From a virus, in IMG/VR virus record IMGVR_UViG_3300025154_000178, positions 1-43,691 of that record: 43,691 nt of DNA; one strand, written 5' to 3'. Of the stretch, positions 24,955-31,438 are shown piece after piece (the first letter of the stretch is position 1; each line of letters opens with the position of its first letter). Made by a program: the position numbers and the translations under genes. A model generated the notes under the pieces. That model had not been told where the DNA came from. It saw only the letters and a list, made by a program, of their open reading frames with translations, and ran no database searches.

Positions 24955-27110
24955 TGAAACAAATATTTTTAGCAGTTCTGTTGTTGCTCATTGCTCCGTC
25001 AGTAAGCGTTGGATTAACAATATTCGGTAAGGATATTCAGTCAATACTAGGGATAGATAGTCCTGCCAGGGTTGCAGGAGTGCAGAATGTAAGTCCTGCC
25101 CAAACATTAATATTGGAGGATAACACCAACAATTACACAATAGAGAATGATTATTATAAAGCGGTATTGCTAAAGGGCGGGCAATTTGGGTCAGGACTGG
25201 TAAGAGAGCTTTATGTTAAAAAAGAAGACTTGTCATGGTCACAAAACTTAGTATATGCCGGGGCATCATTGAACTATGGCCTCGGATATCTTGAGGGGGT
25301 TGGTGACGCGACCTCCAATAGGTACACTGGATTCAGTAATTTAGCCACAGTAGTAGTTACGTCACAGACCGCAACTGAGATAGTTATTACATCCACGCTG
25401 GCGAACTCGTTAGCCAGCAACTTGACAGAGATATGGACATTTTACGCTGGGCTTCCTTATTTTAAAAGCGAAGCGGTAGTGGAGAATATTAGTGGAAACT
25501 ATGTTACGAATCAATACCAGTTCCCACAAATGATAAACAGTACCCTGCCGAGTGTATGGACAGGCACAGATGAGAGCGGCTCCGTTAAAACGTTTCCGAA
25601 TCAAGTTAATCAACCATTGTTTGGGCTCACGGATACTTACCCTTGGGTCAACTGGAGTTTTACCGGCGAAACAGTATCACTCGGAACTATTTTTACTGAC
25701 CTGCCCTATGGTGTTAATGCTGTTACTGGGGATTGGGCGTTTGAGTACCAATTAAATTTTAATCTTGGCGGTGGGTTTCAGGGTAATCCAACAAAACCAG
25801 GATTTTCTCGGTATCTAACCACAATGTATTACACATCAGATTCGGCATCAGATGCCAGTATCACTAGTTTTGCATCCTCTGAGTGGTCAGAGGGCGAGGA
25901 GATTGTAAAAACCGCTACTGTCCAGCAGGCAGCGCAGTATCTAACAAACGCATATGGACAGCGAGCAGGTATTTCTTCTTCTCTGGTTTCAGAACCTTAT
26001 TTTTTGGTGAGGCAAAACGCGTCTTCTGGTTTAACAACCTTGCCGCAATACACTACATGGATTTATTCTCCGCTTTTTGCTTTGCCGAAAAGCAGCCAAG
26101 TAAGCTGGGGCGCGGACTACACCTCCAACCTAGAGTTTACACTTAATTATAATAACGGGGCAACCGATTATACCTACGGTACAGTGTCAAGCGCCAGCGT
26201 CCAGAACGGAGCCACAACGTCTCTGACAAACAATGCGGCCAGTAGCGATGGAGAGGTGGCATATACTGTGACATTCGCGACATGGGATGACTCCGACAAA
26301 CTACAGATAACCGGGACGGCGTCTAATGGCGATGCAAGCTCAACAATAAAAGATATTTGGGCTAACATAGACGTGGTGCCGTTTTATGTTGAGGTTGAAA
26401 AAAACGCGGACAACTCAACAGATCAAATAAAAACACCTGCCAGTGACACATTAACTCAAAACGATGGACGGTGGGACACATATACCGGATATACCTCCCT
26501 GGGGATACACCAATATACACTTGTTTACCGTGATAACGGGGAAACTGTCCAGCCGCTAATGGTTAGTTGCCCAGCCATAATCCCAGGCAACCAGTACCGT
26601 GTGTATGCTGTGGTAAAGCAATCGTCAGCAGGAAGCGCCACCTATCAATACTCTCTCGATGGCATCACGTATACGCCTTTTGTTGTGCCACAGGGGGGGG
26701 TGGCAGCTCGTTATACTGCCGACCTAGGCACCATAACGATGCCAACGAATAATTTTTACATAAACGATGATGACTCAACGTCGGGAGCGGTAGATTATAT
26801 GTTTTGGGATAGGGTGGCTTTTGTCCCAATCATCAAGGAGATCGCCGCAGGACATTATGATTTGCAGTGGCACGATGAGATTCATGGCAATATTGGTGTG
26901 GGTATAAAAGTAAACACCCCGGCCGGAGCCACTATAACAACAGACGGACTCAATGTTTATTTAAACACCAACGAGGCGGCACAGAACACCACAACATTCA
27001 GCCACGCGTTTGATGTCGAGTTGCACCCGCATATCGGGCTATACGATCAATCGTCAGACTTTGGAACTTTACACACCAAAACAGAGATTACGTATCCGTG
27101 GAGGCAATGA
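24951..27110 (+). CDS. Large exported protein of the fibre block
   Basis: A protein of about 719 residues with a Sec signal peptide (MMKQIFLAVLLLLIAPSVSV) and no lipobox. The mature part is beta-rich: NNYTIENDYYKAVLLKGGQF and ELYVKKEDLSWSQNLVYAGA resemble the galactose-mutarotase/polysaccharide lyase type of sandwich, but I cannot name a family or an active site. The C-terminal part (AGHYDLQWHDEIHGNIGVGI) may be a separate domain. ATG 24951 or 24954 is likely because GGTGGAGG lies just upstream. The start overlaps the tail fibre stop. Confidence 0.6.
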   Translation: MMKQIFLAVLLLLIAPSVSVGLTIFGKDIQSILGIDSPARVAGVQNVSPAQTLILEDNTNNYTIENDYYKAVLLKGGQFGSGLVRELYVKKEDLSWSQNLVYAGASLNYGLGYLEGVGDATSNRYTGFSNLATVVVTSQTATEIVITSTLANSLASNLTEIWTFYAGLPYFKSEAVVENISGNYVTNQYQFPQMINSTLPSVWTGTDESGSVKTFPNQVNQPLFGLTDTYPWVNWSFTGETVSLGTIFTDLPYGVNAVTGDWAFEYQLNFNLGGGFQGNPTKPGFSRYLTTMYYTSDSASDASITSFASSEWSEGEEIVKTATVQQAAQYLTNAYGQRAGISSSLVSEPYFLVRQNASSGLTTLPQYTTWIYSPLFALPKSSQVSWGADYTSNLEFTLNYNNGATDYTYGTVSSASVQNGATTSLTNNAASSDGEVAYTVTFATWDDSDKLQITGTASNGDASSTIKDIWANIDVVPFYVEVEKNADNSTDQIKTPASDTLTQNDGRWDTYTGYTSLGIHQYTLVYRDNGETVQPLMVSCPAIIPGNQYRVYAVVKQSSAGSATYQYSLDGITYTPFVVPQGGVAARYTADLGTITMPTNNFYINDDDSTSGAVDYMFWDRVAFVPIIKEIAAGHYDLQWHDEIHGNIGVGIKVNTPAGATITTDGLNVYLNTNEAAQNTTTFSHAFDVELHPHIGLYDQSSDFGTLHTKTEITYPWRQ

Positions 27111-27113
27111 CCT

Positions 27114-27452
27114 ATGAAAATAGCAATTCTAGCGATGATGCTTTCCTTTTTGTGTGGTTCCGCCTTTGCCGGATCCTTGGAGTTTGAATGGGGATATCCA
27201 GCCGAAGCGCAGGCGCAAATAGTCGGTTTTAGACTTTACCGAGATGGCACCATACTTGAACCTGTCAGCATTGCAGCAACCGACAGAACAGCGACAGTCC
27301 CGAGGCAAACTGATAAGCGGAGCCACACTTATCATCTCACTGCATATTCGGCGGAGGATGAGAGCGGGCCGTCCGCTACAGCCATAGATGCCTATGTCGC
27401 AGCGAAGGTTGAGCCGATCACCGGGACGCTGACTATCAAGGTTATCCCGTGA
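27114..27452 (+). CDS. Small exported FN3-like protein
   Basis: A 112-residue protein with a signal peptide, MKIAILAMMLSFLCGSAFA, cut after residue 19, then a single fibronectin type III-like domain (EFEWGYPAEAQAQIVGFRLY, HTYHLTAYSAEDESGPSA). It is the last gene of the late operon and ends just before the terminator. Such domains often mediate weak glycan or protein contact. It is the fifth exported product of the region. Confidence 0.6.
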   Translation: MKIAILAMMLSFLCGSAFAGSLEFEWGYPAEAQAQIVGFRLYRDGTILEPVSIAATDRTATVPRQTDKRSHTYHLTAYSAEDESGPSATAIDAYVAAKVEPITGTLTIKVIP

Positions 27453-27515
27453 TTGATAAGAAATTACTATCAATCAATCCACCGTAGTCAAATGTAGTCA
27501 AATCGAAAAAATCAA

Positions 27516-27545
27516 AGGCGGTTAGGTTTTCACTCCCAACCGCCT
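27516..27545. terminator. Bidirectional terminator at the end of the late operon
   Basis: AGGCGGTT (27516-27523) pairs with AACCGCCT (27538-27545). GTTTTCTTT follows on the plus strand and TTTGATTTTTT follows on the minus strand, so it can end both the late operon and the leftward operon. It also sits just downstream of the tRNA-Leu 3' end on the minus strand, so it may be the host tRNA's own terminator carried with attP. Confidence 0.8.
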
Positions 27546-27553
27546 GTTTTCTT

Positions 27554-27621
27554 TGGTGCCTGAGGTCGGGATCGAACCGACATTGCATTTCTGCAGCGGG
27601 ATTTTAAGTCCCGTGGGTCTA
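27554..27621 (-). pseudogene. 3' part of tRNA-Leu(UAA)
   Basis: On the minus strand this contains the anticodon arm CGGGA-CTTAAAA-TCCCG (27597-27613, anticodon TAA), a class II variable arm, the T arm GTCGG-TTCGATC-CCGAC and the acceptor 3' strand CTCAGGC-A-CCA. The 5' acceptor strand and D arm are absent: the sequence departs from tRNA just beyond TAGA, and no GCCTGAG occurs nearby. It is therefore an attachment-site fragment that would restore the host gene on integration, not a working tRNA. Confidence 0.85.
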
Positions 27622-27692
27622 ATTACAGAATTATTACAATGGTTTACAAAATTGAATACGATTTTTGACTACTGTGGTCAAGGTTTTGCAAA

Positions 27693-27908
27693 TTATAATT
27701 TATATTCCCTACACAGCCTTATCAGGTCCAGGCATTTCGGGCACGTGATCCTCTTCCTTTTTTGGTAGTCATCATACCCCCACTCTTCGGGTGCTACCCC
27801 ACACAACGTGTGTTCAACTTCACCCATTCCATGGGATAGTTTGAAAAAATCATCATCTTTTTGAAGCTCATCGGCGTGATTATTGTTGTTCGGCTTTATT
27901 ATTTCCAT
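27693..27908 (-). CDS. Small protein with C-terminal Cys motif
   Basis: A 71-residue leftward product with an acidic, Asn-rich N-terminus and a C-terminal part with HTLCG and ITCPKCLDLIRLC, which could bind zinc. GGGGAGGG lies just before the ATG, inside a 30-bp element repeated upstream of the next gene. Last gene of the leftward operon. Function unknown. Confidence 0.65.
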   Translation of the reverse strand: MEIIKPNNNNHADELQKDDDFFKLSHGMGEVEHTLCGVAPEEWGYDDYQKRKRITCPKCLDLIRLCREYKL

Positions 27909-27913
27909 TCCAA

Positions 27914-27943
27914 CCCTCCCCGAATCTCAACCATCATCTTCAA
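27914..27943 (-). repeat. 30-bp repeated translation-start element (copy A)
   Basis: Matches 28474-28503 at 29 of 30 bases. On the minus strand it encodes LKxMVEIRGG in an upstream frame and supplies the GGGGAGGG ribosome site for the next gene. Copy B does the same for the Lar-like gene. The repeat therefore looks like a duplicated ribosome-loading module. Confidence 0.75.
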
Positions 27944-27979
27944 AGCAGCGCCCCGCAGATCCCGGACGCCCTGCTCCCA

Positions 27980-28468
27980 CTATTCTTCTTGGCTATCGAG
28001 TTCTGCCTGAGAAACAGCCTCTTTAATCCATTTAGAAATGGCCTCGCGCTCCGGTACGTTTTGAATACCGTCTGGCGTTTCAAGTTCGACAGTGGCGGCA
28101 CCTTTCTCCATCCTCAATATTACCGCATAGCCGTCCGGCAAATTCGCGCAGGCGTCGCACAATACTTCAGATATGTTCATTTCCAACCTCCATCCATCGT
28201 CATCGTAAAAGCAATCTGGCAGGCGCGCGCCGTCTACCCACAGGTCAACTTCAGTTTTGTCTTTCGGCGCTGTTTCGATCGGTTGCCAGCCGTCTGCGCG
28301 TTTATTCCACTCTTCAGGGGCCTCTTCTTTTAATAGCATGTGTGGGCCATAGGCTCCGCATTTGTCGCATTTTATTCTGTGGAACACATCCCTTTCATGC
28401 TTTATCGCCACTGAGACATATCTTGGCTTTTTGTGCCCGCAAAACGGGCATGGCAATAACTCACTCAT
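27980..28468 (-). CDS. Lar-like zinc-ribbon protein with DUF551-type segment
   Basis: A 162-residue protein. The N-terminus, MSELLPCPFCG, with C7-x2-C10 and C34-x2-C37, matches the Lar restriction-alleviation type of zinc ribbon. The middle, WQPIETAPKDKTEVDLW, matches the DUF551-like phage segment. Such proteins are common in accessory operons of temperate phages; an anti-restriction role is inferred only from the ribbon. The gene ends in TAG, but 26 further in-frame codons (WEQGVRDLRGAALKMM onward) follow before TAA, ending with the same VEIRGG seen in the leader ORF upstream. Confidence 0.75.
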   Translation of the reverse strand: MSELLPCPFCGHKKPRYVSVAIKHERDVFHRIKCDKCGAYGPHMLLKEEAPEEWNKRADGWQPIETAPKDKTEVDLWVDGARLPDCFYDDDGWRLEMNISEVLCDACANLPDGYAVILRMEKGAATVELETPDGIQNVPEREAISKWIKEAVSQAELDSQEE

Positions 28469-28530
28469 TTTATCCCTCCCCGAATCTCAACCATCCTCTT
28501 CAAGGCCTGTGTAAGTTTTTCCCTTGGCAT
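28465..28530 (-). CDS. 21-residue leader peptide upstream of the Lar-like gene
   Basis: MPREKLTQALKRMVEIRGGI K, with a stop that overlaps the next ATG (ATGA). Its last codons encode the GGGGAGGG ribosome site of the Lar-like gene, so translating it would load ribosomes onto that gene. Its own ribosome site is weak. It could also be the end of a larger gene that was lost. Support is the overlap and the repeated C-terminus. Confidence 0.4.
   Translation of the reverse strand: MPREKLTQALKRMVEIRGGIK
28474..28503 (-). repeat. 30-bp repeated translation-start element (copy B)
   Basis: Partner of 27914-27943, differing at one position (C at 28496 against A at 27936). It lies at the same place relative to the downstream start codon. 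Confidence 0.75.
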
Positions 28531-28544
28531 GGCGCACCACCACA

Positions 28545-28615
28545 AAAAATCCCCAGAACAACAAAGTATCTTGGCCTTCGCGGGGAGAAAGATACCTGCC
28601 GAACTGGGGATTTTT
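28545..28615. terminator. Two-tier inverted repeat, possible bidirectional terminator
   Basis: AAAAATCCCCAG (28545-28556) pairs perfectly with CTGGGGATTTTT (28604-28615). Inside it, GTATCTT (28566-28572) pairs with AAGATAC (28589-28595), leaving internal loops of nine and eight bases. T runs lie on both outer ends, so it could end transcripts in either direction. It follows the leftward HTH gene. No convincing gene covers this stretch. Confidence 0.55.
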
Positions 28616-28621
28616 GAATAA

Positions 28622-28700
28622 TTTACTTGAGCCCGCGAAAGCCGTTTTCTCCCTCCAGAATATCAAACCGGACAAAATTGTCAATAATTTTTCAAGTAAA
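28622..28700. repeat. Second inverted repeat next to the HTH gene
   Basis: TTTACTTGA (28622-28630) and TCAAGTAAA (28692-28700) are perfect inverted copies 61 bases apart; the right arm includes the stop of the HTH gene. Between them, CCCGCGAA (28632-28639) is the inverse of TTCGCGGG at 28577-28584 in the neighbouring hairpin, so the two structures could form alternative pairings. Confidence 0.45.
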
Positions 28701-28967
28701 AATTCCCTCAAACATCAGCCGGACACACTTTTCCCCATTGGTCCGATTCTCGATATTATATCGCCTAACCATCGCGTCGTAATTGATGCCGACAGCCTGG
28801 CACATATCCCGTCGCTGATCCTCCGTGGTCCGCCTCCGGCCCTTCAGTCGATTGTTTAATGTTGCCCTGCCGACCCCGAGCTTATCCGCAAGCTCAGCTT
28901 GATATCCCCATCCCTTTGACCATACGATTTCCCGCATTTTGTCCGCAAAATATTTATCTATTGTCAT
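28692..28967 (-). CDS. HTH regulator, candidate lysogeny repressor
   Basis: A 91-residue protein with an XRE-type helix-turn-helix: YQAELADKLGVGRATLNNRL followed by KGRRRTTEDQRRDMCQAVGI. It has no peptidase domain, so if it is the repressor it would not be cleaved like LexA/CI. First gene of the leftward operon, with a GGGGGAAA ribosome site and a good -10 upstream. It is divergent from the next HTH gene across about 100 bases, which is the standard switch layout. Confidence 0.75.
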   Translation of the reverse strand: MTIDKYFADKMREIVWSKGWGYQAELADKLGVGRATLNNRLKGRRRTTEDQRRDMCQAVGINYDAMVRRYNIENRTNGEKCVRLMFEGIFT

Positions 28968-28989
28968 AATATTTCCCCCTCATTTTAGT

Positions 28990-28995
28990 ATTATA
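28990..28995 (-). promoter_or_regulatory. Leftward promoter -10
   Basis: TATAAT on the minus strand, with a poor -35 (CTTTCT/TTTCTT region) 17 bases upstream. ATATTC-N5-GAAAAT at about 28993-29009 overlaps it and is an imperfect inverted repeat that could be an operator. It would drive the HTH gene at 28967 and the genes beyond. Confidence 0.5.
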
Positions 28996-29035
28996 TTCTC
29001 ATTGAAAATAAAAGAAAGGGGGCGGCAAAAAAACA

Positions 29036-29067
29036 TTGCATTTAATTGTCAGCCGGAATATATATTC
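29036..29067 (+). promoter_or_regulatory. Rightward promoter with overlapping palindrome
   Basis: TTGCAT (29036-29041), 17 bases, TATATA (29059-29064). The perfect 12-bp palindrome GAATATATATTC (29056-29067) covers the -10, so a bound regulator would block it. The expected start of transcription falls at or within a base or two of the ATG at 29071, which suggests a leaderless message, as for lambda cI from pRM. No strong ribosome site precedes that ATG, in agreement. Confidence 0.55.
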
Positions 29068-29070
29068 AAT

Positions 29071-29349
29071 ATGAAAACAACGCATCAGTACCAAATAGCA
29101 GAATGGCTAGGGCAGAAAGCAACAACTCTTTCTAATATTCTCAACGGTCGGCGGTATCCCTCAAGGGAAAAGGCCGCGAGATTGGCGGAGGTGTCTGGTG
29201 TTTCTTTAGAGGTATGGTTGCTTTCGGATCGTAAAGATTTACGAGAAAAGGTTTTTGCCGCTTTCGAAGCTCGGGGTGGTGATCTGAGGAAGAATCCGAA
29301 GGAACGGGGAAAAAGACAAATACAAATAGAGAAAGGGAGGGGAAAATGA
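29071..29349 (+). CDS. HTH regulator, Cro-like or second repressor
   Basis: A 92-residue protein with an N-terminal HTH: YQIAEWLGQKATTLSNILNG and PSREKAARLAEVSGVSLEVW, then a basic C-terminus. It is the first rightward early gene and its mRNA is probably leaderless. Which of the two HTH proteins maintains lysogeny cannot be told from sequence. A longer frame from 28939 overlaps the other gene and lacks a ribosome site. The stop overlaps the next start (ATGA). Confidence 0.72.
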   Translation: MKTTHQYQIAEWLGQKATTLSNILNGRRYPSREKAARLAEVSGVSLEVWLLSDRKDLREKVFAAFEARGGDLRKNPKERGKRQIQIEKGRGK

Positions 29350-29648
29350 AACTGACTATCGAGATTGACGACACGGCCTTTGCGCTGGCCATGGATGCAA
29401 AAGTGAACAGGGCAATTGCAGAGATATCTGATGAAATAATCAGACAGAAGATTGACGAGGTCCTCTATAAAAAGATCGAGAGGATCGCTGGCGGAGTAAC
29501 CAAGAATTTCGAAAAATCAACGATGACAATGGTCAGGGAAATGGTCGCTGACGTTATAGGATCATCGACATACAAGGCCCGTGAGAAAATAACCGCCATG
29601 GTTCAGGCAGAAATTAAAGAGATGCTGCGTAAAAGCATGGCAACATGA
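29346..29648 (+). CDS. Helical early protein
   Basis: A 100-residue, charged, helical protein (TIEIDDTAFALAMDAKVNRA; EKITAMVQAEIKEMLRKSMA). It could dimerise through the C-terminal helix. GGGAGGGGAAA precedes the ATG, and it overlaps the HTH gene by ATGA. No family recognised; probably an early accessory protein. Confidence 0.6.
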   Translation: MKLTIEIDDTAFALAMDAKVNRAIAEISDEIIRQKIDEVLYKKIERIAGGVTKNFEKSTMTMVREMVADVIGSSTYKAREKITAMVQAEIKEMLRKSMAT

Positions 29649-29671
29649 TGCACGCATCTGCGGAGGAAACC

Positions 29672-29881
29672 ATGAACATAGAAAACGAGCATTGCCAAAA
29701 GCACGATTCAATCATCTGCGGATGCACAGGCGAGAAGCGAGAAGCAGCTAAAGGCGTAGAGTTCCACAAAAAGTGTAACGACTGCGGAAGGTTTCTCAAA
29801 AAAGAACTATGGGTTAGAAAGGATCATCCACGGAAGGCCCACGGCCTTTGCCATGGATGTTTTAGCAATTACGACTGCTAG
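29672..29881 (+). CDS. Small zinc-binding early protein
   Basis: A 69-residue protein with CNDC and CHGC pairs and other Cys/His residues (CQKHDSIICGC), consistent with one or two zinc sites. ATG 29672 follows GGAGGAAACC; the ATG codons at 29645-29648 lack a site. Likely nucleic-acid or protein binding, role unknown. Confidence 0.6.
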   Translation: MNIENEHCQKHDSIICGCTGEKREAAKGVEFHKKCNDCGRFLKKELWVRKDHPRKAHGLCHGCFSNYDC

Positions 29882-29896
29882 GTAAAGGAGGATTGG

Positions 29897-30130
29897 ATGC
29901 AAACAACACACGCATCATTCGCCAGTGTCGAGAATGCCATTGTCAAGCTGCACAGCGACTATCAGCAGGTGTGGGCGGCTTTGGCTGGGTTGGTTGGGAC
30001 TGACACTAAACACAATTTAGACCTGATGGAGTCAAGAACATATCCAGGCCTACACATGCTCGCCAGGGAGATGGATGTAATTGTTGCCGCAATCGCAGCA
30101 CTCCGCGAAACCCTGCCGGGAGGAGAATAG
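29897..30130 (+). CDS. Small early protein
   Basis: A 77-residue helical protein (ENAIVKLHSDYQQVWAALAG; MLAREMDVIVAAIAALRETL). AAAGGAGGATTGG precedes the ATG. No motif recognised. It lies in a run of small early genes with strong ribosome sites. Confidence 0.55.
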   Translation: MQTTHASFASVENAIVKLHSDYQQVWAALAGLVGTDTKHNLDLMESRTYPGLHMLAREMDVIVAAIAALRETLPGGE

Positions 30131-30132
30131 CC

Positions 30133-30276
30133 ATGCACAACTCAAACGCCTTTTGCTTTTTCATCATAGCCTGCCTCGCAACAGCCTGCATCATGATGGT
30201 ATTCCATCGCGACGAGATCGCGGCGGCTCAGGCTACAACTCGGTCACATTTTTTGCGGGCGGAGGTTCAGCCATGA
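30133..30276 (+). CDS. Small membrane protein, 47 residues
   Basis: MHNSNAFCFFIIACLATACI forms one hydrophobic N-terminal span, followed by a polar tail. AGGAGAATAGCC precedes the ATG. The stop overlaps the next start (ATGA). Function unknown. Confidence 0.55.
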   Translation: MHNSNAFCFFIIACLATACIMMVFHRDEIAAAQATTRSHFLRAEVQP

Positions 30277-30461
30277 AGCCAGGTGATCTTGTCTTTGTGA
30301 GCGACTTTCCCAAAGACATCGAAACAATCGGAGTGAGGGCCATATTTGTTGGAATGACAGCGGAAGGTAAATACCAGACAAGGCCGATATCGCCGGCAAA
30401 GTGGAAGAGGGATCTTGTTGAATGGAAATATTGTGTCCCTTGTCAATCAACGGAGGATTGA
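30273..30461 (+). CDS. Small early protein, KOW-like fold possible
   Basis: A 62-residue protein (MKPGDLVFVSDFPKDIETIG; YQTRPISPAKWKRDLVEWKY). The PGDLVFV start resembles small beta-barrel proteins. ATG 30273 follows GCGGAGGTTCAGCC; a longer frame from 30081 crosses two other genes and is rejected. Confidence 0.55.
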   Translation: MKPGDLVFVSDFPKDIETIGVRAIFVGMTAEGKYQTRPISPAKWKRDLVEWKYCVPCQSTED

Positions 30462-30464
30462 GCC

Positions 30465-30818
30465 ATGTTTTCGATTACCGAGAAAAGCGACGTTCCGTTT
30501 TATGTGTTATTGGTGGTGATCTTTTCCGCAATACTGGTGATGACGTTTAAAGATTATGGCGGTCCGTCCGCCGCGCCACCAGAGCCGAAAACAGTTTTCC
30601 AGATAGGTAAATGCTACCTGCTCGAAAACAACAATCCTTTTGAAAAGACTGAACTGGTTATCGATATAATTGATATTCAGGGCGACTATATCCAGTTCGG
30701 CGTCTCGCTCAATGGCGCGTGGTCTGGTGTCAATTCTACGTATGGCCCGAGCGCTGCTGAAATTTGTACCGAGGTTCACTGCCAAAAAATACAAACCGGA
30801 ATGGAGGTCCAGCCATGA
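30465..30818 (+). CDS. Membrane protein with small extracytoplasmic domain
   Basis: A 117-residue protein with one span near the N-terminus (VPFYVLLVVIFSAILVMTF), then a soluble beta-type domain (GKCYLLENNNPFEKTELVID) with two Cys residues near the end. CGGAGGATTGAGCC precedes the ATG. It could act at the membrane in exclusion or host takeover; no family recognised. Confidence 0.58.
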   Translation: MFSITEKSDVPFYVLLVVIFSAILVMTFKDYGGPSAAPPEPKTVFQIGKCYLLENNNPFEKTELVIDIIDIQGDYIQFGVSLNGAWSGVNSTYGPSAAEICTEVHCQKIQTGMEVQP

Positions 30819-31012
30819 CAACCTACCTGGCCAAGAAAAACCGCGCAGTCCGTTTCCAGCGCCTCCGTACCAAAGCATTCGAGTGGTTCATTCCCCGGCT
30901 TGACATCGTGGAATCTGCAGGCGCTGCAATAGCGCTCGTCTGCGTGCTCGGCATCTGCATCATCCTGGCATTATTGGGCCTGGCTGATCTGGCCTGCGCT
31001 CCTGTGAGATAA
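30815..31012 (+). CDS. Small membrane protein
   Basis: A 65-residue protein with a basic N-terminus (KKNRAVRFQRLRTKAFEW) and one strong span (AGAAIALVCVLGICIILALL). It starts in an ATGA overlap with the previous gene. A 144-base gap follows, with no clear promoter and only a weak CATCG/CGATG inverted repeat. Confidence 0.58.
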   Translation: MTTYLAKKNRAVRFQRLRTKAFEWFIPRLDIVESAGAAIALVCVLGICIILALLGLADLACAPVR

Positions 31013-31156
31013 CAAGCACGGTTGGTCTGACCTTCACTTTACAGCAGGTTTGTCTCCTCCAATAGTCCTGCGCCGATGTCCCGGCAGCATCGCAACCGAC
31101 CGATGCCGGATTAGGTTTTAACCAGCCCAACAGTCAACCAACAACAAGGAGCAAAA

Positions 31157-31438
31157 ATGGCAATAGAAATCCAAACCCAAGACCTAGCCGACCGTATCGA
31201 GAACGCAGCGGTGCAGATCCTGCAGGGCTACGCGGCAAGCGAGGCGGTTGTGGCGAAAACTGTGCAAGGGGTTTTCTCCACGGCATCGCAGTATTTCAAC
31301 ACTCACTCGTTGGCCCATGGACATCGGGTCACGATTGAGAGCCGGGTGCGAGAGAGGATCGCGGAGCCAGCGACAGACAAAGATGGTCACTGGCAGCACT
31401 GGAGCGGCCAGGACACGGGAGAAAGCGACGAAGTATAA
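31157..31438 (+). CDS. Hypothetical early protein
   Basis: A 93-residue protein, helical at the N-terminus (TQDLADRIENAAVQILQGYA), with His-rich middle (HSLAHGHR) and a Trp-containing end (GHWQHWSGQD). CAAGGAGCAAAA precedes the ATG. No family recognised. A minus-strand frame that overlaps it looks random in composition. Confidence 0.5.
   Translation: MAIEIQTQDLADRIENAAVQILQGYAASEAVVAKTVQGVFSTASQYFNTHSLAHGHRVTIESRVRERIAEPATDKDGHWQHWSGQDTGESDEV

Larger units (their letters stand above)
27484..27681. other. Probable attP: tRNA core flanked by arm-type repeats
   Basis: The 3' half of a tRNA-Leu gene (27554-27621) lies between short repeats: GTAGTCAAAT twice in tandem (27484-27503) on the left, and TTTGACTAC inverted (27664-27672) plus GTGGTCAA (27674-27681) on the right. 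Phage genes lie on both sides, so this is the recombined phage form, not a prophage end. A tyrosine integrase normally uses such a core with outlying arm sites. No integrase gene is visible in the window, so the partner enzyme is missing or outside it. Confidence 0.7.

Noticed and set aside
27553-27768. Forward ORF beginning MVPEVGIEPT
   Set aside because: It is the usual false ORF that reads the complement of a tRNA 3' end; the region is the tRNA-Leu fragment and attP.
27980-27982. Genome-wide TAG recoding
   Set aside because: TAG ends other clear genes here (for example 9705, 16053, 29881 and 30130), so recoding of TAG in general is not supported.
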